DNA of 64,000 nucleotides from Crotalaria pallida (Eukaryota; Streptophyta; Magnoliopsida; Fabales; Fabaceae), in assembly GCA_037953625.1 (NCBI GenBank), contig CM075656.1, positions 85,517,001-85,581,000 of the forward strand, given 5' to 3'. The notes under the pieces were generated by a model. It made no database searches. It was not told where the DNA came from and worked only from the letters and a program-made list of their open reading frames with translations. Position 1 is the stretch's first letter, and every line of letters starts with the position of its first letter. Made by a program: the position numbers and the translations under genes. Positions 32,076 to 42,828 of the stretch are shown here, piece by piece.

Positions 32076-34780
32076 TCAGACAGAACGCCTTAGCAAGTCA
32101 TGCAAATTAAGCTCGTTGATCTTGGCAGCAAGTATGAAGTCATTCTCTGTCAGACCACCTACATGAACATAGATCACTTTGAAGAATGTCCATATATGGA
32201 TATAAACAAATGAAGGAAGTATTAAGTTAATTTGGGAAGAAGTTAAACACAGTTGGAAAGCACCATGATACTGGTCCAAGCTTGACCGGAAAGTAAATCA
32301 CTGATAGTCATCAAATACTCCAACTGTCAGTGATTCGCCGGCTACATATAGGAGTATGGTTAACCTATGAGTAAAACGCAATGTACTACTACTCTGTTAC
32401 AGATGCAAATTAATTGAACAAGTATCTAAACTGAAAAAGTTGTTAAGATGCACATACATTTTAGCAACTAGCTGAAATTGCAATAGCTATGGTATGGCAT
32501 GGACCAACAAATTCAAGATTTCAAGTATTCAAAGCCGTGTGTGCGCAAAAAAAAAAAAAATTCTTTCTGCGTAATTTCCATCCACCTAATCACATTCTAA
32601 TGGATGAAAAGATGAAACATAAAACAATCATTCCTATTCTTGAGGAACACGTGATATACAGCTTAAATAGTCCGTGTACCAAACTTGCTAGTCAATAGGC
32701 AACCTTCATAAAAGCACCGGAAAATGCAATCTTTCTTTTCTCTCTATGCAAGTAGAAAAATTCTTCTGCTTTCTAAGTATTTGGGCTATAGTATCATGTA
32801 TGTTGAGGCTAATTTAATGGGTGGATGCACAATGACAGATAAACTCACATCAGTTCGGATAAAGATCACATGAATGATGTCCAGAAGTGTACTCTCGGTT
32901 TCAATCATGAAGTTATCTATATTCCTGGCCCCAATTGTTTAGAAGTGTTCATCTTTTAATTTCATCTAACCCGTCAATTCTGCCTTAAACACAATCATAC
33001 AGTCTTCAGATAATACCAAACAACACATTTGGTTATATAATTTGAATAACGAATAATTCATACCAACTGCATGAGTCCAAATCTCGATAGTAACATTATT
33101 CCAGCCAACAAGGTGAAGATCCGGATGATGACCTGCATTACAAACATCTTAGTTACACTTTTGTTTTCCGATAACATCAATACATAATTAGCACTTGGTG
33201 CATGAATAGGAAGGAACGTGATATTTTGTTCTTGGTTTTCACCTCTTTTAGTAGCACCAAAATGTTCTACTTTTTAGTCTTTTTTCATGTTTTGTTAAGC
33301 CTATAAAATATACCAGATGCACAAGATAATACGCTATAGAGAAAAGTCTTTAGAAAAAAAAATAGAAACAGAACATGAGACCTTCAGCTTCAGCAAGATC
33401 AGCTATTCTCCTGAAAAATTCCAATCCTTTGGTAAAAGTCTTCACTTTCCATGACCTCCTCAGCTTCAACATATCACCTTCATTTATCAAATTCCACTGG
33501 GCTACCTGACCACCGAATGTCGTCAATACTGGAGTAACAAAGACAGCAGCCTTTTTTGTTATATAACACGTTGAAGTCTATTTTTGGTCCCCATACGTCA
33601 CACTCGTTTTCCACTTGATCACTATACATAAAATATTATTAATTCAATCCCTATAGGTACAATTAATTTCAATTTGGTCTTTGTCATTTATTGTTTGCCA
33701 GAACAATGTTAGAGTTAAACTGCAGAGTCCAAATTTAAAATAATTGTCACTTATGAGGACTTTGGTCCCTAAACATGATAATCAAGGTTTTAAATCTAAG
33801 TGCCCACAATTGAAGCCGCAATGTTCCAAATTTTGCGAATCTCCGCAACATTGGATCATGATTGCAATTGTGATCGCATCCACTGCATTTTCTCGCATCA
33901 GTCCCTAATGTTACGGTTTTGTCAGTGTCCACAACCGCAACCATGATAATTTGACGCTTTGATGGTAATCATTTTCACTTTGGAGTTTGGTCATTAATAT
34001 ATGACAAGCATCTTTCTTTTAATCTGGTCCATGTGATTTAACATTGAAACAGCAATAAAGGAAAAGGACCGTCCCCAATAAGTGGCGCAGTTGGTAGAGC
34101 CATGGGACATAAAGTGCGAGCATCTGGATTCGAACCCCCGGCAACTGCACAATTTTCCCCTCTCCCATAAACTATGACTATAAAAAAAAAAAAAAGGCAA
34201 ATGCTAACAAGTGTCCTTGATGCACTTGTTAAGAAACCAAATGAAGTTAATAACCATTGAAAAATGAATTTTTTTAGATTTTCGAGATACGGAGTAATGT
34301 GCACTTATGATTAATTTTCTAAGTTTAGGAACCTTAACAATACCATAAAAAAAATTAGAAAAGAAATAAACGGAGAGGACCAAATTGAAAATAATTGAAC
34401 ATGCAGGGACTAAACTAAATTAAAAAAATGCTGCATATAAGGACCAAAAATGTAATATAAATAAAATAAAAGAAGTAAACCTGTTGAATGAGAGCGTGAG
34501 CTGAATCATGAGTCATGGGTCGCAAGTCCTTTGAATTGCATGGTACACACTTCTTATTATTAAGCATCTTCTCAGAATCCATGCTGAAAGAAAGTGGTAA
34601 TAATTAACACAACAGTGAATGAAATCAAAATTGAGTAGCAAAAATAAAAGAAGGAGAGGAAATGAATTACCGTGTGGGTGTTGGTGTGTATGGATGGGAT
34701 TGGAAGAATGGAATTGGAAGGAGAGGGTTTGAAAGACGGAGGGCGTGTAGAGGATGACGGAAGAGAAGAACCCGATTCAT
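32076..34780 (-). CDS. Pterin-4a-carbinolamine dehydratase, probably mitochondrial
   Basis: Dehydrates 4a-hydroxytetrahydropterin, the step that recycles the pterin cofactor used by aromatic amino-acid hydroxylases. Five exons on the minus strand: 34780-34671, 34583-34481, 33505-33382, 33132-33064 and 32158-32076, all GT..AG, give 162 codons plus stop. The family signature is present: the histidine pair in EAEGHHPDLHL (about 109-119), then WNNVTIEIWTHAVGGLTENDF. The first exon (MNRVLLFRHPLHALRL...) is Arg-rich and lacks acidic residues, as in a mitochondrial transit peptide; the mature part would start near MDSEKM. At1g29810 is the likely Arabidopsis counterpart (from memory). Intron 2 contains a SINE and a decayed foldback. 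The exons are short, so the gene is easily missed by ORF searches. Confidence 0.88.
33560..34455. repeat. Decayed foldback element inside the dehydratase intron
   Basis: The left part has tctatttttggtccccata and the right part has ataaggaccaaaaatgtaat; inner phrases of the 'gggactaaac' / 'ttggtcc' type are mirrored. The arms are weak. A SINE (34075-34196) lies inside. Confidence 0.35.
34075..34196 (+). mobile_element. tRNA-derived SINE in dehydratase intron 2
   Basis: A good A box (tggcgcagttgg) and B box (ggattcgaacc) are spaced as in a tRNA, followed by an unrelated body and a 14-base poly(A) run at 34181-34194. The tRNA-like part lacks a full acceptor stem, so it is a SINE and not a tRNA gene. 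It is antisense to the host gene. Confidence 0.65.
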
Positions 34781-35094
34781 TTCATCCACGATTCTTCCAC
34801 GATTCATGCCTTGCCGTCTTTATTCACTTTTCATGTTAGTTTTATGAGCTTGCTTTAGTTGAATAAATATTAACCTAAATTTCAGCTTATTTTGATTTTC
34901 GTCCTTAAAAGTTACTATTGTATTTTGATTGGGATTAATCTTTAAATTTTCAAACATTTTGGTTTTGGTTCCTTTCTTTAATAAAAATTTGTTATTTGTT
35001 TGTGTGACTAGCGAAACATCACATCAGTATTCCATATGATCTGGGGTGATGCCAAATAGGTAATATGATATGGATGATACAGAGCAGAACTGTA

Positions 35095-35285
35095 CAAACA
35101 ACTTTAATTTTTTTTAAATTAAAAATTATAGTTTGTTTATAGGTACAAAGGACTAAATTTTTAACTTACTTTTAATGTTGGACTAAATTACAAAAAACTA
35201 ATTTTAACTATTTCAAATAATGACATAACATAGATCGCAACTTCTTATTAATTTAAGAAAAGGTTACACAACAACTTGTTATCCC
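35095..35285. repeat. Decayed arm related to the foldback at 11621-12177
   Basis: Shares ggtacaaaggactaaattt and 'atgttggactaaattacaaa' phrases in the same order as 12000-12130. The partner arm is not clear. Confidence 0.35.
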
Positions 35286-35393
35286 ACCTGATTTCATGAT
35301 AGAAATATACAAAAACAAATTGCTCCATTACATAGCATAATACTCCACTAGTAGCAATTTTTACCAAGTCAAAAGGGAATCGCTACACTCAAA

Positions 35394-35544
35394 ATTATTA
35401 CTTTACACTCAAAATCATTCCGTAGAAGAATCGCAACAAAATCTCCTCTCAGAAATGGTTGGAAACAACGGCAATATCAGCGGCAATTTGCCACGCGATA
35501 TAATGATCAACATTCTCACCCAAGTCTTGCACTTGCACCCATAA
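35394..35544 (+). pseudogene. F-box gene 5' fragment upstream of the PPR gene
   Basis: Bases 35394-35517 closely match 39782-39907, which is the 5' leader and first codons of the intact F-box gene. The copy has its own ATG at 35455 and would encode 29 residues, starting MVGNNGNISGNLPRDIMINI, before it diverges and stops at 35544. The homology therefore covers leader plus about 21 codons only. It ends 60 bases before the PPR start codon, so on a PPR transcript it would act as an upstream ORF. Confidence 0.8.
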
Positions 35545-35604
35545 ATCGAAGCTTGGCTTTGCATTTTAACCATTCAAACAATTTGCCCCAAAGAAGAAAA
35601 GGAG

Positions 35605-37173
35605 ATGCATGTTCTAAACAGATGGTTGCTTCGGACGCCAACCACTGTTACATTAACAAAGCTCAATTCTCTGCTTGAATCTTACATAAACAACAACAAC
35701 ATAACCCAAGCTCGCCAACTATTCGACGAAAATCCCTCATCACGCACCGTCGTTTCGTGGAACATGATGATGACGGCATACATTCAACATAATCAAATTC
35801 AACATGCCCATGACATGTTTGATAAAATGCCACACAGAGACACAGTTTCATGGAACATTATGCTCTCTGGTTTTCACAGAATTAAGAACACTAATGCCTT
35901 GTTCCAGTGTTTCTTGCATATGGGCAGGGCTGGTTTTGCACCAAATGATTATACATTGTCCACGTTGCTTAGAGGGGTTATAGGTACCGTGTTGGATGTT
36001 TTGGTCCAACAGGTTCATGCCCGAGCGTTGCGTTTGGGGCTCAATTTGAATGTGTTTGTTGGGTCTTCGTTGATCCGAGCTTATGCGAGTTTGAGGGATA
36101 AGGAGGGTTTGTGTCGAGTTTTTGATGACGTGTTGATGAAAGATGTTACGTCTTGGAATGCTTTGGTTGCTGGTTACATGGAACTGGGAAGTGTGGATGA
36201 TGGTCAAAGAATGTTTGATCTGATGCCTGAAAGAAATATCATTTCTTGGACTACTTTGGTGGCTGGTTATATCAGGAACAAGCGAGTTGATGAAGCACGG
36301 TCTGTTTTTGACGAAATGAGTGAGAGGAATGTGGTTTCTTGGACGGCAATGATTAGTGGGTATGTGCAAAATATGAGATTTATGGATGCGTTGGAGCTTT
36401 TTCAGTTGATGTTTAAGTCAGGGACTCGTTCGAATCACTTCACATTTTCGAGTGTCTTAGACGCGTGTGCTGGTTGTTCCTCTCTTCCGATGGGGCTGCA
36501 GGTTCACCTGTGCATTATCAAGTCAGGCATACCAGGAGATGTAATCTATTTGACCTCACTTGTTGATATGTATGCAAAATGTGGGGATATGGATGCTGCA
36601 TTTCGAGTTTTTGAGTCCATTCCGAATAAGAATCTGGTGTCATGGAATTCGATAATTGGCGGTTATGCCAGGCATGGGCTTGCTACCCGGGCACTGGAAG
36701 AGTTTGATAGGATGGATAAAGTCGGAGTTACGCCTGACGAAGTTACATTTGTAAATGTGTTGTCGGCATGTGTACATGCAGGTCTTGTTGAAGAAGGTGA
36801 AAAGCACTTTGTTGCTATGTTGACCAAGCATGGAATCCAGGCAGAGATGGCACACTATAGTTGCATGGTGGACCTATACGGAAGAGCAGGGAAATTTAAT
36901 GAAGCAGAAAAATTAATCAAGAATATGCCATTTGAGCCTGATGTGGGGTTGTGGGGTGCATTACTTGCAGCTTGTGGCCTGCATTCAAATTTAGAACTTG
37001 GGGAGTATGCTGCTGAGAGGATTCGCAAACTGGAGAGCAATCATCCTGTTCCTTACTCAATGCTTTCAAAGATCCAAGGTGAGAAAGGAATATGGAGCAC
37101 TGTATATGAATTGAGGGATATGATGAATGAGAGACAAGTGAAAAAGCAGAAGGCATTTAGCTGGGTTGGTTAA
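35605..37173 (+). CDS. PLS-class pentatricopeptide repeat protein, E subgroup
   Basis: RNA-binding organelle protein, 522 aa, single exon, ATG at 35605. It consists of roughly ten P-, L- and S-type PPR motifs, visible as repeats ending in VVSWNMM, DTVSWNIM, DVTSWNAL, NIISWTTL, NVVSWTAM and NLVSWNSI. The C-terminal E-type region starts near MPFEPDVGLWGALLAAC and ends at KAFSWVG, with no DYW deaminase domain. Such proteins usually direct C-to-U editing at specific sites in plastid or mitochondrial RNA, recruiting a DYW partner. The N-terminus (MHVLNRWLLRTPTTV) is basic and hydroxylated, consistent with a transit peptide, but short. It is divergent from the dehydratase gene, with 0.8 kb between their start codons. 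Confidence 0.88.
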   Translation: MHVLNRWLLRTPTTVTLTKLNSLLESYINNNNITQARQLFDENPSSRTVVSWNMMMTAYIQHNQIQHAHDMFDKMPHRDTVSWNIMLSGFHRIKNTNALFQCFLHMGRAGFAPNDYTLSTLLRGVIGTVLDVLVQQVHARALRLGLNLNVFVGSSLIRAYASLRDKEGLCRVFDDVLMKDVTSWNALVAGYMELGSVDDGQRMFDLMPERNIISWTTLVAGYIRNKRVDEARSVFDEMSERNVVSWTAMISGYVQNMRFMDALELFQLMFKSGTRSNHFTFSSVLDACAGCSSLPMGLQVHLCIIKSGIPGDVIYLTSLVDMYAKCGDMDAAFRVFESIPNKNLVSWNSIIGGYARHGLATRALEEFDRMDKVGVTPDEVTFVNVLSACVHAGLVEEGEKHFVAMLTKHGIQAEMAHYSCMVDLYGRAGKFNEAEKLIKNMPFEPDVGLWGALLAACGLHSNLELGEYAAERIRKLESNHPVPYSMLSKIQGEKGIWSTVYELRDMMNERQVKKQKAFSWVG

Positions 37174-39113
37174 TGATCTCTTAATGTTAATTCATTCAAA
37201 AAGTTTTTTTTAAAAAAAAATGTGCAATTTATGAGAAAACATGGCAGATGAATTAGTGATGCAGGAGCTCGTGTAACAGATTATTCGGTTAGCGAATTTG
37301 TTCATTTGGACTTGGAGAATGGTTCAACCACTACTTGCAGATGTTCTGAAGTTACAACATTTCATGTTACACAATGTGAATAGCACCTCAGTCAACATGA
37401 TGCAAATGGTATATTCTCCTTTGCCTTTTTCTTTTGTGAAAAATTAGTTGGTCAATAAGCATGTAAGCTATCCTAGGCTATGAAATTAAGCTTTTGTCGC
37501 CATCAAAGTATGATCTAAGGTTTTCAAGCTTTCCTAGGAATACGAAGCTCTGACCCCTGATGGTATAGTAGGCTTCAAATTGAAATCCTTGCATACCTTA
37601 CATTACGGTATGCCATGTTGTTTTTCTCATTCTAAGCCACATATTTCTTAACATCTCAAGGAATTTATTTTAATGGGAAATACATTCATTTACGACTAAA
37701 TGTAAGTTGAAGATCTATTTCTAGAGATTTAGGTAGAATGGACAGAATAAATGTACCAATCATGCAACATAACTCCTGTGCTGGCATGTTGATCTAATGC
37801 TACCTTAAGCTTGCTAGAATATTTTTGTTAGTCCGGCTGACCATCTTTTTAAATTTTTCACAATAGGCACAAAAACAAGAAGAACTTCCGGAACAAGTGC
37901 TATCCTGCATTAGATTGAACAAGATTGAATTTGCTGATAATGGTCAAGTACCAAGACTGATGACCCTTGACGGTGAATGATATAGCATTCAACAGCACAA
38001 ACAAAATTATTATAGGCAACTTCTTTACTTCCCTTGCTGAAAAAAATCAGAGTTTAAGGTGCTTTTGTTGGATGCGAAACATACTTCCGGCCAAATGCAC
38101 ATGAAAAGGAAGAGACAGATGATGGATATTTATTGCCAGATGAGGGGAAGTTGTTTCCTTATTCAATGTTGATGGCAATATCCTTGAAGTACAAAGAAAC
38201 ATGACATTGAGTATAAGATATAAGATATTTATTTATTTAAACCTGTGTTGAAGGAGGATGATGCAGCATCAGTTAGGTTGAAAAGTATAGAAGCTGCAAC
38301 ACACTCCAAAAGTTGAGGCTTGTAACACAGGTAGTTAACAATTCTATTTGATTAATTATTTTTTATGTTAAATATGCCAAGTTTGTTTAGTTTGGTTTCA
38401 CTCTTGTTGCATGACCCTGATAGAGGGTATGTTGGGTTTGCAACTTAAAATAAGATGTGTTAGTATATATGATAGTATTTGATCATAAGGCTATGTTACT
38501 TGATTATTAGTTTTCCGCAAATTATCAAATCTCTTTTACACAGAATTAATATATGAGCAAAACAAGTGAATGATGATGACTTGACCAATGAGCAACATCA
38601 AGATAAAGAGTATTGATAAACTGAATTAACTTGTTACATAAGATTTGTTTGTGCAATAAAAGCTTGACTGTCTAGTTCAGTTTTTTTGAAGCTCCAATCT
38701 ATCTCCCTAGGCATCGAAATCTTTTCACCATGTTTCTGCTTTTGAATTCTGCATTGATAATTTAGATTTCTTCCTCGGAACATGATCATGATTATGTGCA
38801 TAGCGAGCCTAGTTGGAGCGAAGATATATAGCATATTGGTATGAACAGTAATTATATACAGTATGTCTGTAATATCATGATGCCAACAGGACCAAAACTC
38901 TAGTGATGTTTAACTGTCTCAAAACTCAAATGGTTGTTTTTAGCAGCAAATGTTTTTTTCCCTTTTTTCATAATATAAATTCATTTCCAATTTCAAACAG
39001 TATTAATTATTTACTTTTCACAAACAAGTTTATTCACTCATTATCAATAATAATCATATAAGTAGTTTATTTTTCGCTTTAATATCATTAATAATACTAC
39101 TTTTTTAAAGGTA
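37174..39113. other. Region downstream of the PPR gene
   Basis: Probably 3' UTR followed by intergenic sequence; no ORF with recognisable similarity, no repeat with clear ends. Confidence 0.4.
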
Positions 39114-39406
39114 TATTTCCTCCGATTTGAAATATAAGAAAATATATATATATATATATTGTATTTCTTTTAGTTTAAAATATAAACGAAAGTAACTAAC
39201 TTTCTTAAATTTGTTTCATTCCGAATGTCATTTTCTTAAAACATACATATAAAATTGTTATCTCATTTAATTTTTTTATTCTCAATATTATTTTCTTTAA
39301 ATACCTCTATTTTTAATAAATTTGAAAAAATCAAATCCAATCAATTAACTTTCTCAATAAAAGCGTAATTTTATTTTATTTTCTTATATTATAAATCAAA
39401 AGAGAG
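39114..39406. mobile_element. Stowaway MITE, decayed
   Basis: Starts tatttcctccgatttgaaat and ends with its approximate complement ataaatcaaaagagagtat. Related to the copy at 39448-39728. Confidence 0.6.
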
Positions 39407-39447
39407 TATTATTTTCTCTTATTTTAACCAAAAATGAAAAGTGATTA

Positions 39448-39728
39448 CTCCCTCCGGTTCGAATTATAAGCAATTCTAACCACTTTTACGTTTATTAAGA
39501 AGGTTAGTTGATTGTATTTAATTTTCTCAAATTTATAAAAAATAGAGGTATTTTTGGAAAGTAGTATTGGGAAAGAAACAAAAATTAATTAAGATTAGAA
39601 TTTTCTAGAGATGTTTTTGGAAAGTGACATTGGGAATGAAACAAAATTTAATAAAGTTAATTAGTTTTGCTTATATTTTAAACCAAATAATATGTTTTTT
39701 TGTTGGTTATAATTCGGGTGGGAGGGAG
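39448..39728. mobile_element. Stowaway MITE just upstream of the F-box gene
   Basis: Starts CTCCCTCCGGTTCGAATTAT, ends ataattcgggtgggagggag, flanked by TA. It ends 115 bases before the F-box ATG. Confidence 0.85.
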
Positions 39729-39843
39729 TATTATATACTGAACCGGAGGGGGGGAATCGCAACAGAAGCTCGTCTCCGATCCCTTATTACTTTGCACTCA
39801 AAATCATTCCGTAGAAGTATCGCAACAAAAGCTTCTCTCAGAA

Positions 39844-42289
39844 ATGGATGGGAACAACGGCAATATCAGTGGCAATTTGCCACACGATATAATGATCAAC
39901 GTTCTCAAAAGGTTACCCGCGAAATCTTTGGCACGATTCAAAAGCGTCGCTAAAGATTGGTACCACCTTTTCAAATCCCCTTATTTCATCTCACTGCACC
40001 TTCACCACCACCGCGACAACAACAACCTCTTCCTTCTCCTCCACCGAATTCCCCAATCCAATAACCATCAATCTCAATCCTCCTCCTCCTCCTCCTCGTG
40101 CTTGATCGGACCCGATTTCAAAGTTCACAACCCTCGATTCATCGATTTCGACACGCCGGAGAAGATCATCGGTTCGTGCAACGGATTGCTGTGCGTTCGA
40201 CACACCGATAGCCACCGGTTATCGATTTGGAACCCTGCAACAAGGGAAATCAGACAGGTAATAAATATGCTGTCGTTAATTTTGAAATTGTGTTGTTATT
40301 TGTGAAACTTCTGACTCTTGTTTAAGATAGTTGAATGATGAACACTGCCTTACTCAACTACTAGTTGATAAGCCGGTTGAAAGGTTGCGCTATAAGTTTG
40401 GAGTTAACTGAAAATGGATAAGCTTGAATTGTTTGGTTCCCAGAGAGTTAGCTCACTTGGTAGAGCTGCGGGAAATCCGGATTCAAATATTTGCCTATTA
40501 AAAAACTGAATGATAATAAGCTAATTGATTGAATTAGAATTGTTTGTACTCCCTCTTGTGTCTTGTCCTTAATGTATGGCCATTTTGGAGAAATTCACGG
40601 AAATCAAGAAGTTGGTTAATAATTGTTGAGCGACATGAAATTGACAATGTTTGATATATTCAAAATTAACTGTATAATTATTATTGTGATTCTAAAAAGT
40701 GTTGAGTAGATAAGGATGTTTGTAAAAAAAATGTAACTAATGTCATTGAAGATTGGAAAATGAGTGTATGAATAGGACAAAAAAAAAGTGACGGAGAGTT
40801 GCTTATGTTAAGGACCGGAAGGAGTAATAAGCTAGTAGATAATCCTTTCATGTTAAATAATGTAAAAGAGCATGATTGTATGTAGATACATTGTAATTTC
40901 TTATAAGTTATAACTAATGGGTAAAAGGGAAATAAGCTACATGTTTATTTCAAGCTATAAGTTCTTATGTGATAGGGCTACGTGAGTTAGCGTATTACTT
41001 CTAAGTTAGAAGCTTATGCCATTTTACATCTATTGGCTAGCTTTACCAAAACAATTTTAGTTCAATAAGCTAGCTTACAAACTTTGAGCTAGATGAACAA
41101 GTAATTGTGCCAAACATAGCCTTATTCACTTAGTAGCTTTGCTATGGCTATTCCAAAAATTTAAAACTCAAATTCTTGCATGTAATTTTTTGTAAAAAAT
41201 AAATAAACAAAAAACCTTTTTTACCTGACCCTCTAAAAAAGTAGTATTTTATTCTTTTGCCTTCTTGATGAATATCCCCTACTTCTGTCCCAAAGCACAC
41301 AATCATTTACTGGTGAGTTTTGCATAACCTATAAATATATAATCAAATGAATAATATTTGAGTAATTCTCCACCATGGAATAAACTTTATTAGCAATTTA
41401 GCATTTGAGAAAAAATAATATGAATAACTGACGATATATTCCGATACAAGGAATGTCCAACTGATTTGAAACAAAAAATATTTGAGACATGTTTGGCCCC
41501 TCCCTCTTATTTTGTTTATTATTTGATCCGTCCCTGCAGGTACCGGAAACCCTACTTGATATCAAGAGTTTTTACTATTTTGGGTTTGGCTTTAGTCCAG
41601 CTGTCAATGATTACAAGGTAGTTAGAATTTCTGTTTCTGATGATGTGGATGGAGTTCTTGTTCTTGATAACGTTCGTGTTACCCGAGCTGAAGTTTATTC
41701 ATTAACCACTGGGTCTTGGAAAGAAATTGATGCTACCATCTTGCAAACATTGTATCTTATGTCTAGCTCTGTAACTGCCGATGGAGTTATGTTTTGGCAG
41801 GCCATTACAGCTGATCCAGATCATGAAGGTGAATTCGTGGTTTCTTTTGACATAGGTCAAGAAATGTTTACATTGTTAAAAGATCTTCCATCTCCACTAT
41901 CAACCTACTCCACTCATTCCCGTAACAATATACTTGCAGTACACAACAATAAACTTGCTATGTTTCATCACTTCATAAATAGAAGCTTTGATTCATCTGC
42001 CATTGATTTGTGGGTACTGGAAGATGAGAGATGGGTTAAGCAGTATAGTGTAGGACCCTTTTCAAGGATATTGTATCCATTAAGTATCTGGAGAGATGAA
42101 ATCGTCTGCCGCGAAGAATTGCCTGGGCGCGTTGATGTATGCAGCAGAGTAGAAACTGTTTTGTCACTCTTCAATCCCTACAGTAATGAATTGAAGAAAC
42201 TGCCAGCCGAAAGAGATCATTATTATTATGTCCCTTTCAATTATGCAGAGAGCCTTGTCCCAGTTGCCAACATTACCCATGAACAATAA
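39844..42289 (+). CDS. F-box protein with FBA-type C-terminal domain
   Basis: Substrate adaptor of an SCF ubiquitin ligase. Exons 39844-40257 and 41540-42289, with a GT..AG intron, encode 387 aa. The F-box is at about residues 13-50 (LPHDIMINVLKRLPAKSLARFKSVAKDW split across it) and binds SKP1. A Ser run encoded by (TCC)n lies near residue 85. The segment IIGSCNGLLCV ... SIWNPATREIRQ marks the start of the F-box-associated interaction domain common in large legume and Arabidopsis families; the FGFSPAVNDYKVVRI motif follows in exon 2. The target is unknown. The 1.28-kb intron contains a tRNA-like SINE piece and a Stowaway MITE. The 5' end is duplicated at 35394-35517. Confidence 0.88.
40441..40510 (+). 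mobile_element. SINE fragment in F-box intron
   Basis: A box tagctcacttgg followed by ggattcaaat at the B-box position, then an A-rich end. The body is very short. Confidence 0.4.
40549..40824. mobile_element. Stowaway MITE in F-box intron
   Basis: Starts CTCCCTCTTGTGTCTTGTCC, ends aaggaccggaaggag, flanked by TA. Confidence 0.75.
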
Positions 42290-42828
42290 GGGATTTGGGG
42301 AATTCTAGATCTTCTTTGTTAGGATGTTACTATTATCAGTTTATATTGCGAACTTGTCTTGACATTGCGTTTCAAAATTATGTTATTTTGGTACTTTCTT
42401 GTTGTATACTTCCTCTTTTCTATCTTTCATTCAGATTTGGCATACAGGACCCTTCTAGTGCAGTCACCATATCATCTAATGGTATCGTCCGAGGGGAAAA
42501 CGGAAAACTTTGATCACTTGCATCTATGCTTTACTAAAATGGAATGATAATAAATCAAGCATTCAAAACTAGCAAAAATAAAACCATGTATATTCATGAT
42601 CCTTGTATTGATATTTTTACATGGTTGTCACATGGCATCAATCATCTCATAAATCAACAAGATCAAGTCGGGTTTTTTTCTAGTTTAACCCGATGTCTTT
42701 GAGTAATATATAAAGAGTCTTTGGTATAAAAGAGAGATTAACATCTGAATCGATTAAAATCGTTCACTTCTTCACATCATAAGTTTACAAAAAATGTCTT
42801 CATTAACTAGTGCATCCATATACCTGCC
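42290..42828. other. Convergent 3' flanks of F-box and methyltransferase genes
   Basis: Presumably both 3' UTRs; short ORFs here have no family resemblance. Confidence 0.5.

Noticed and set aside
34080..34155. A tRNA gene
   Set aside because: A and B boxes are good, but the ends do not form an acceptor stem and a poly(A) run follows, so it is a SINE.
35848..36369. 173-aa ORF on the minus strand
   Set aside because: Antisense shadow of the PPR gene.
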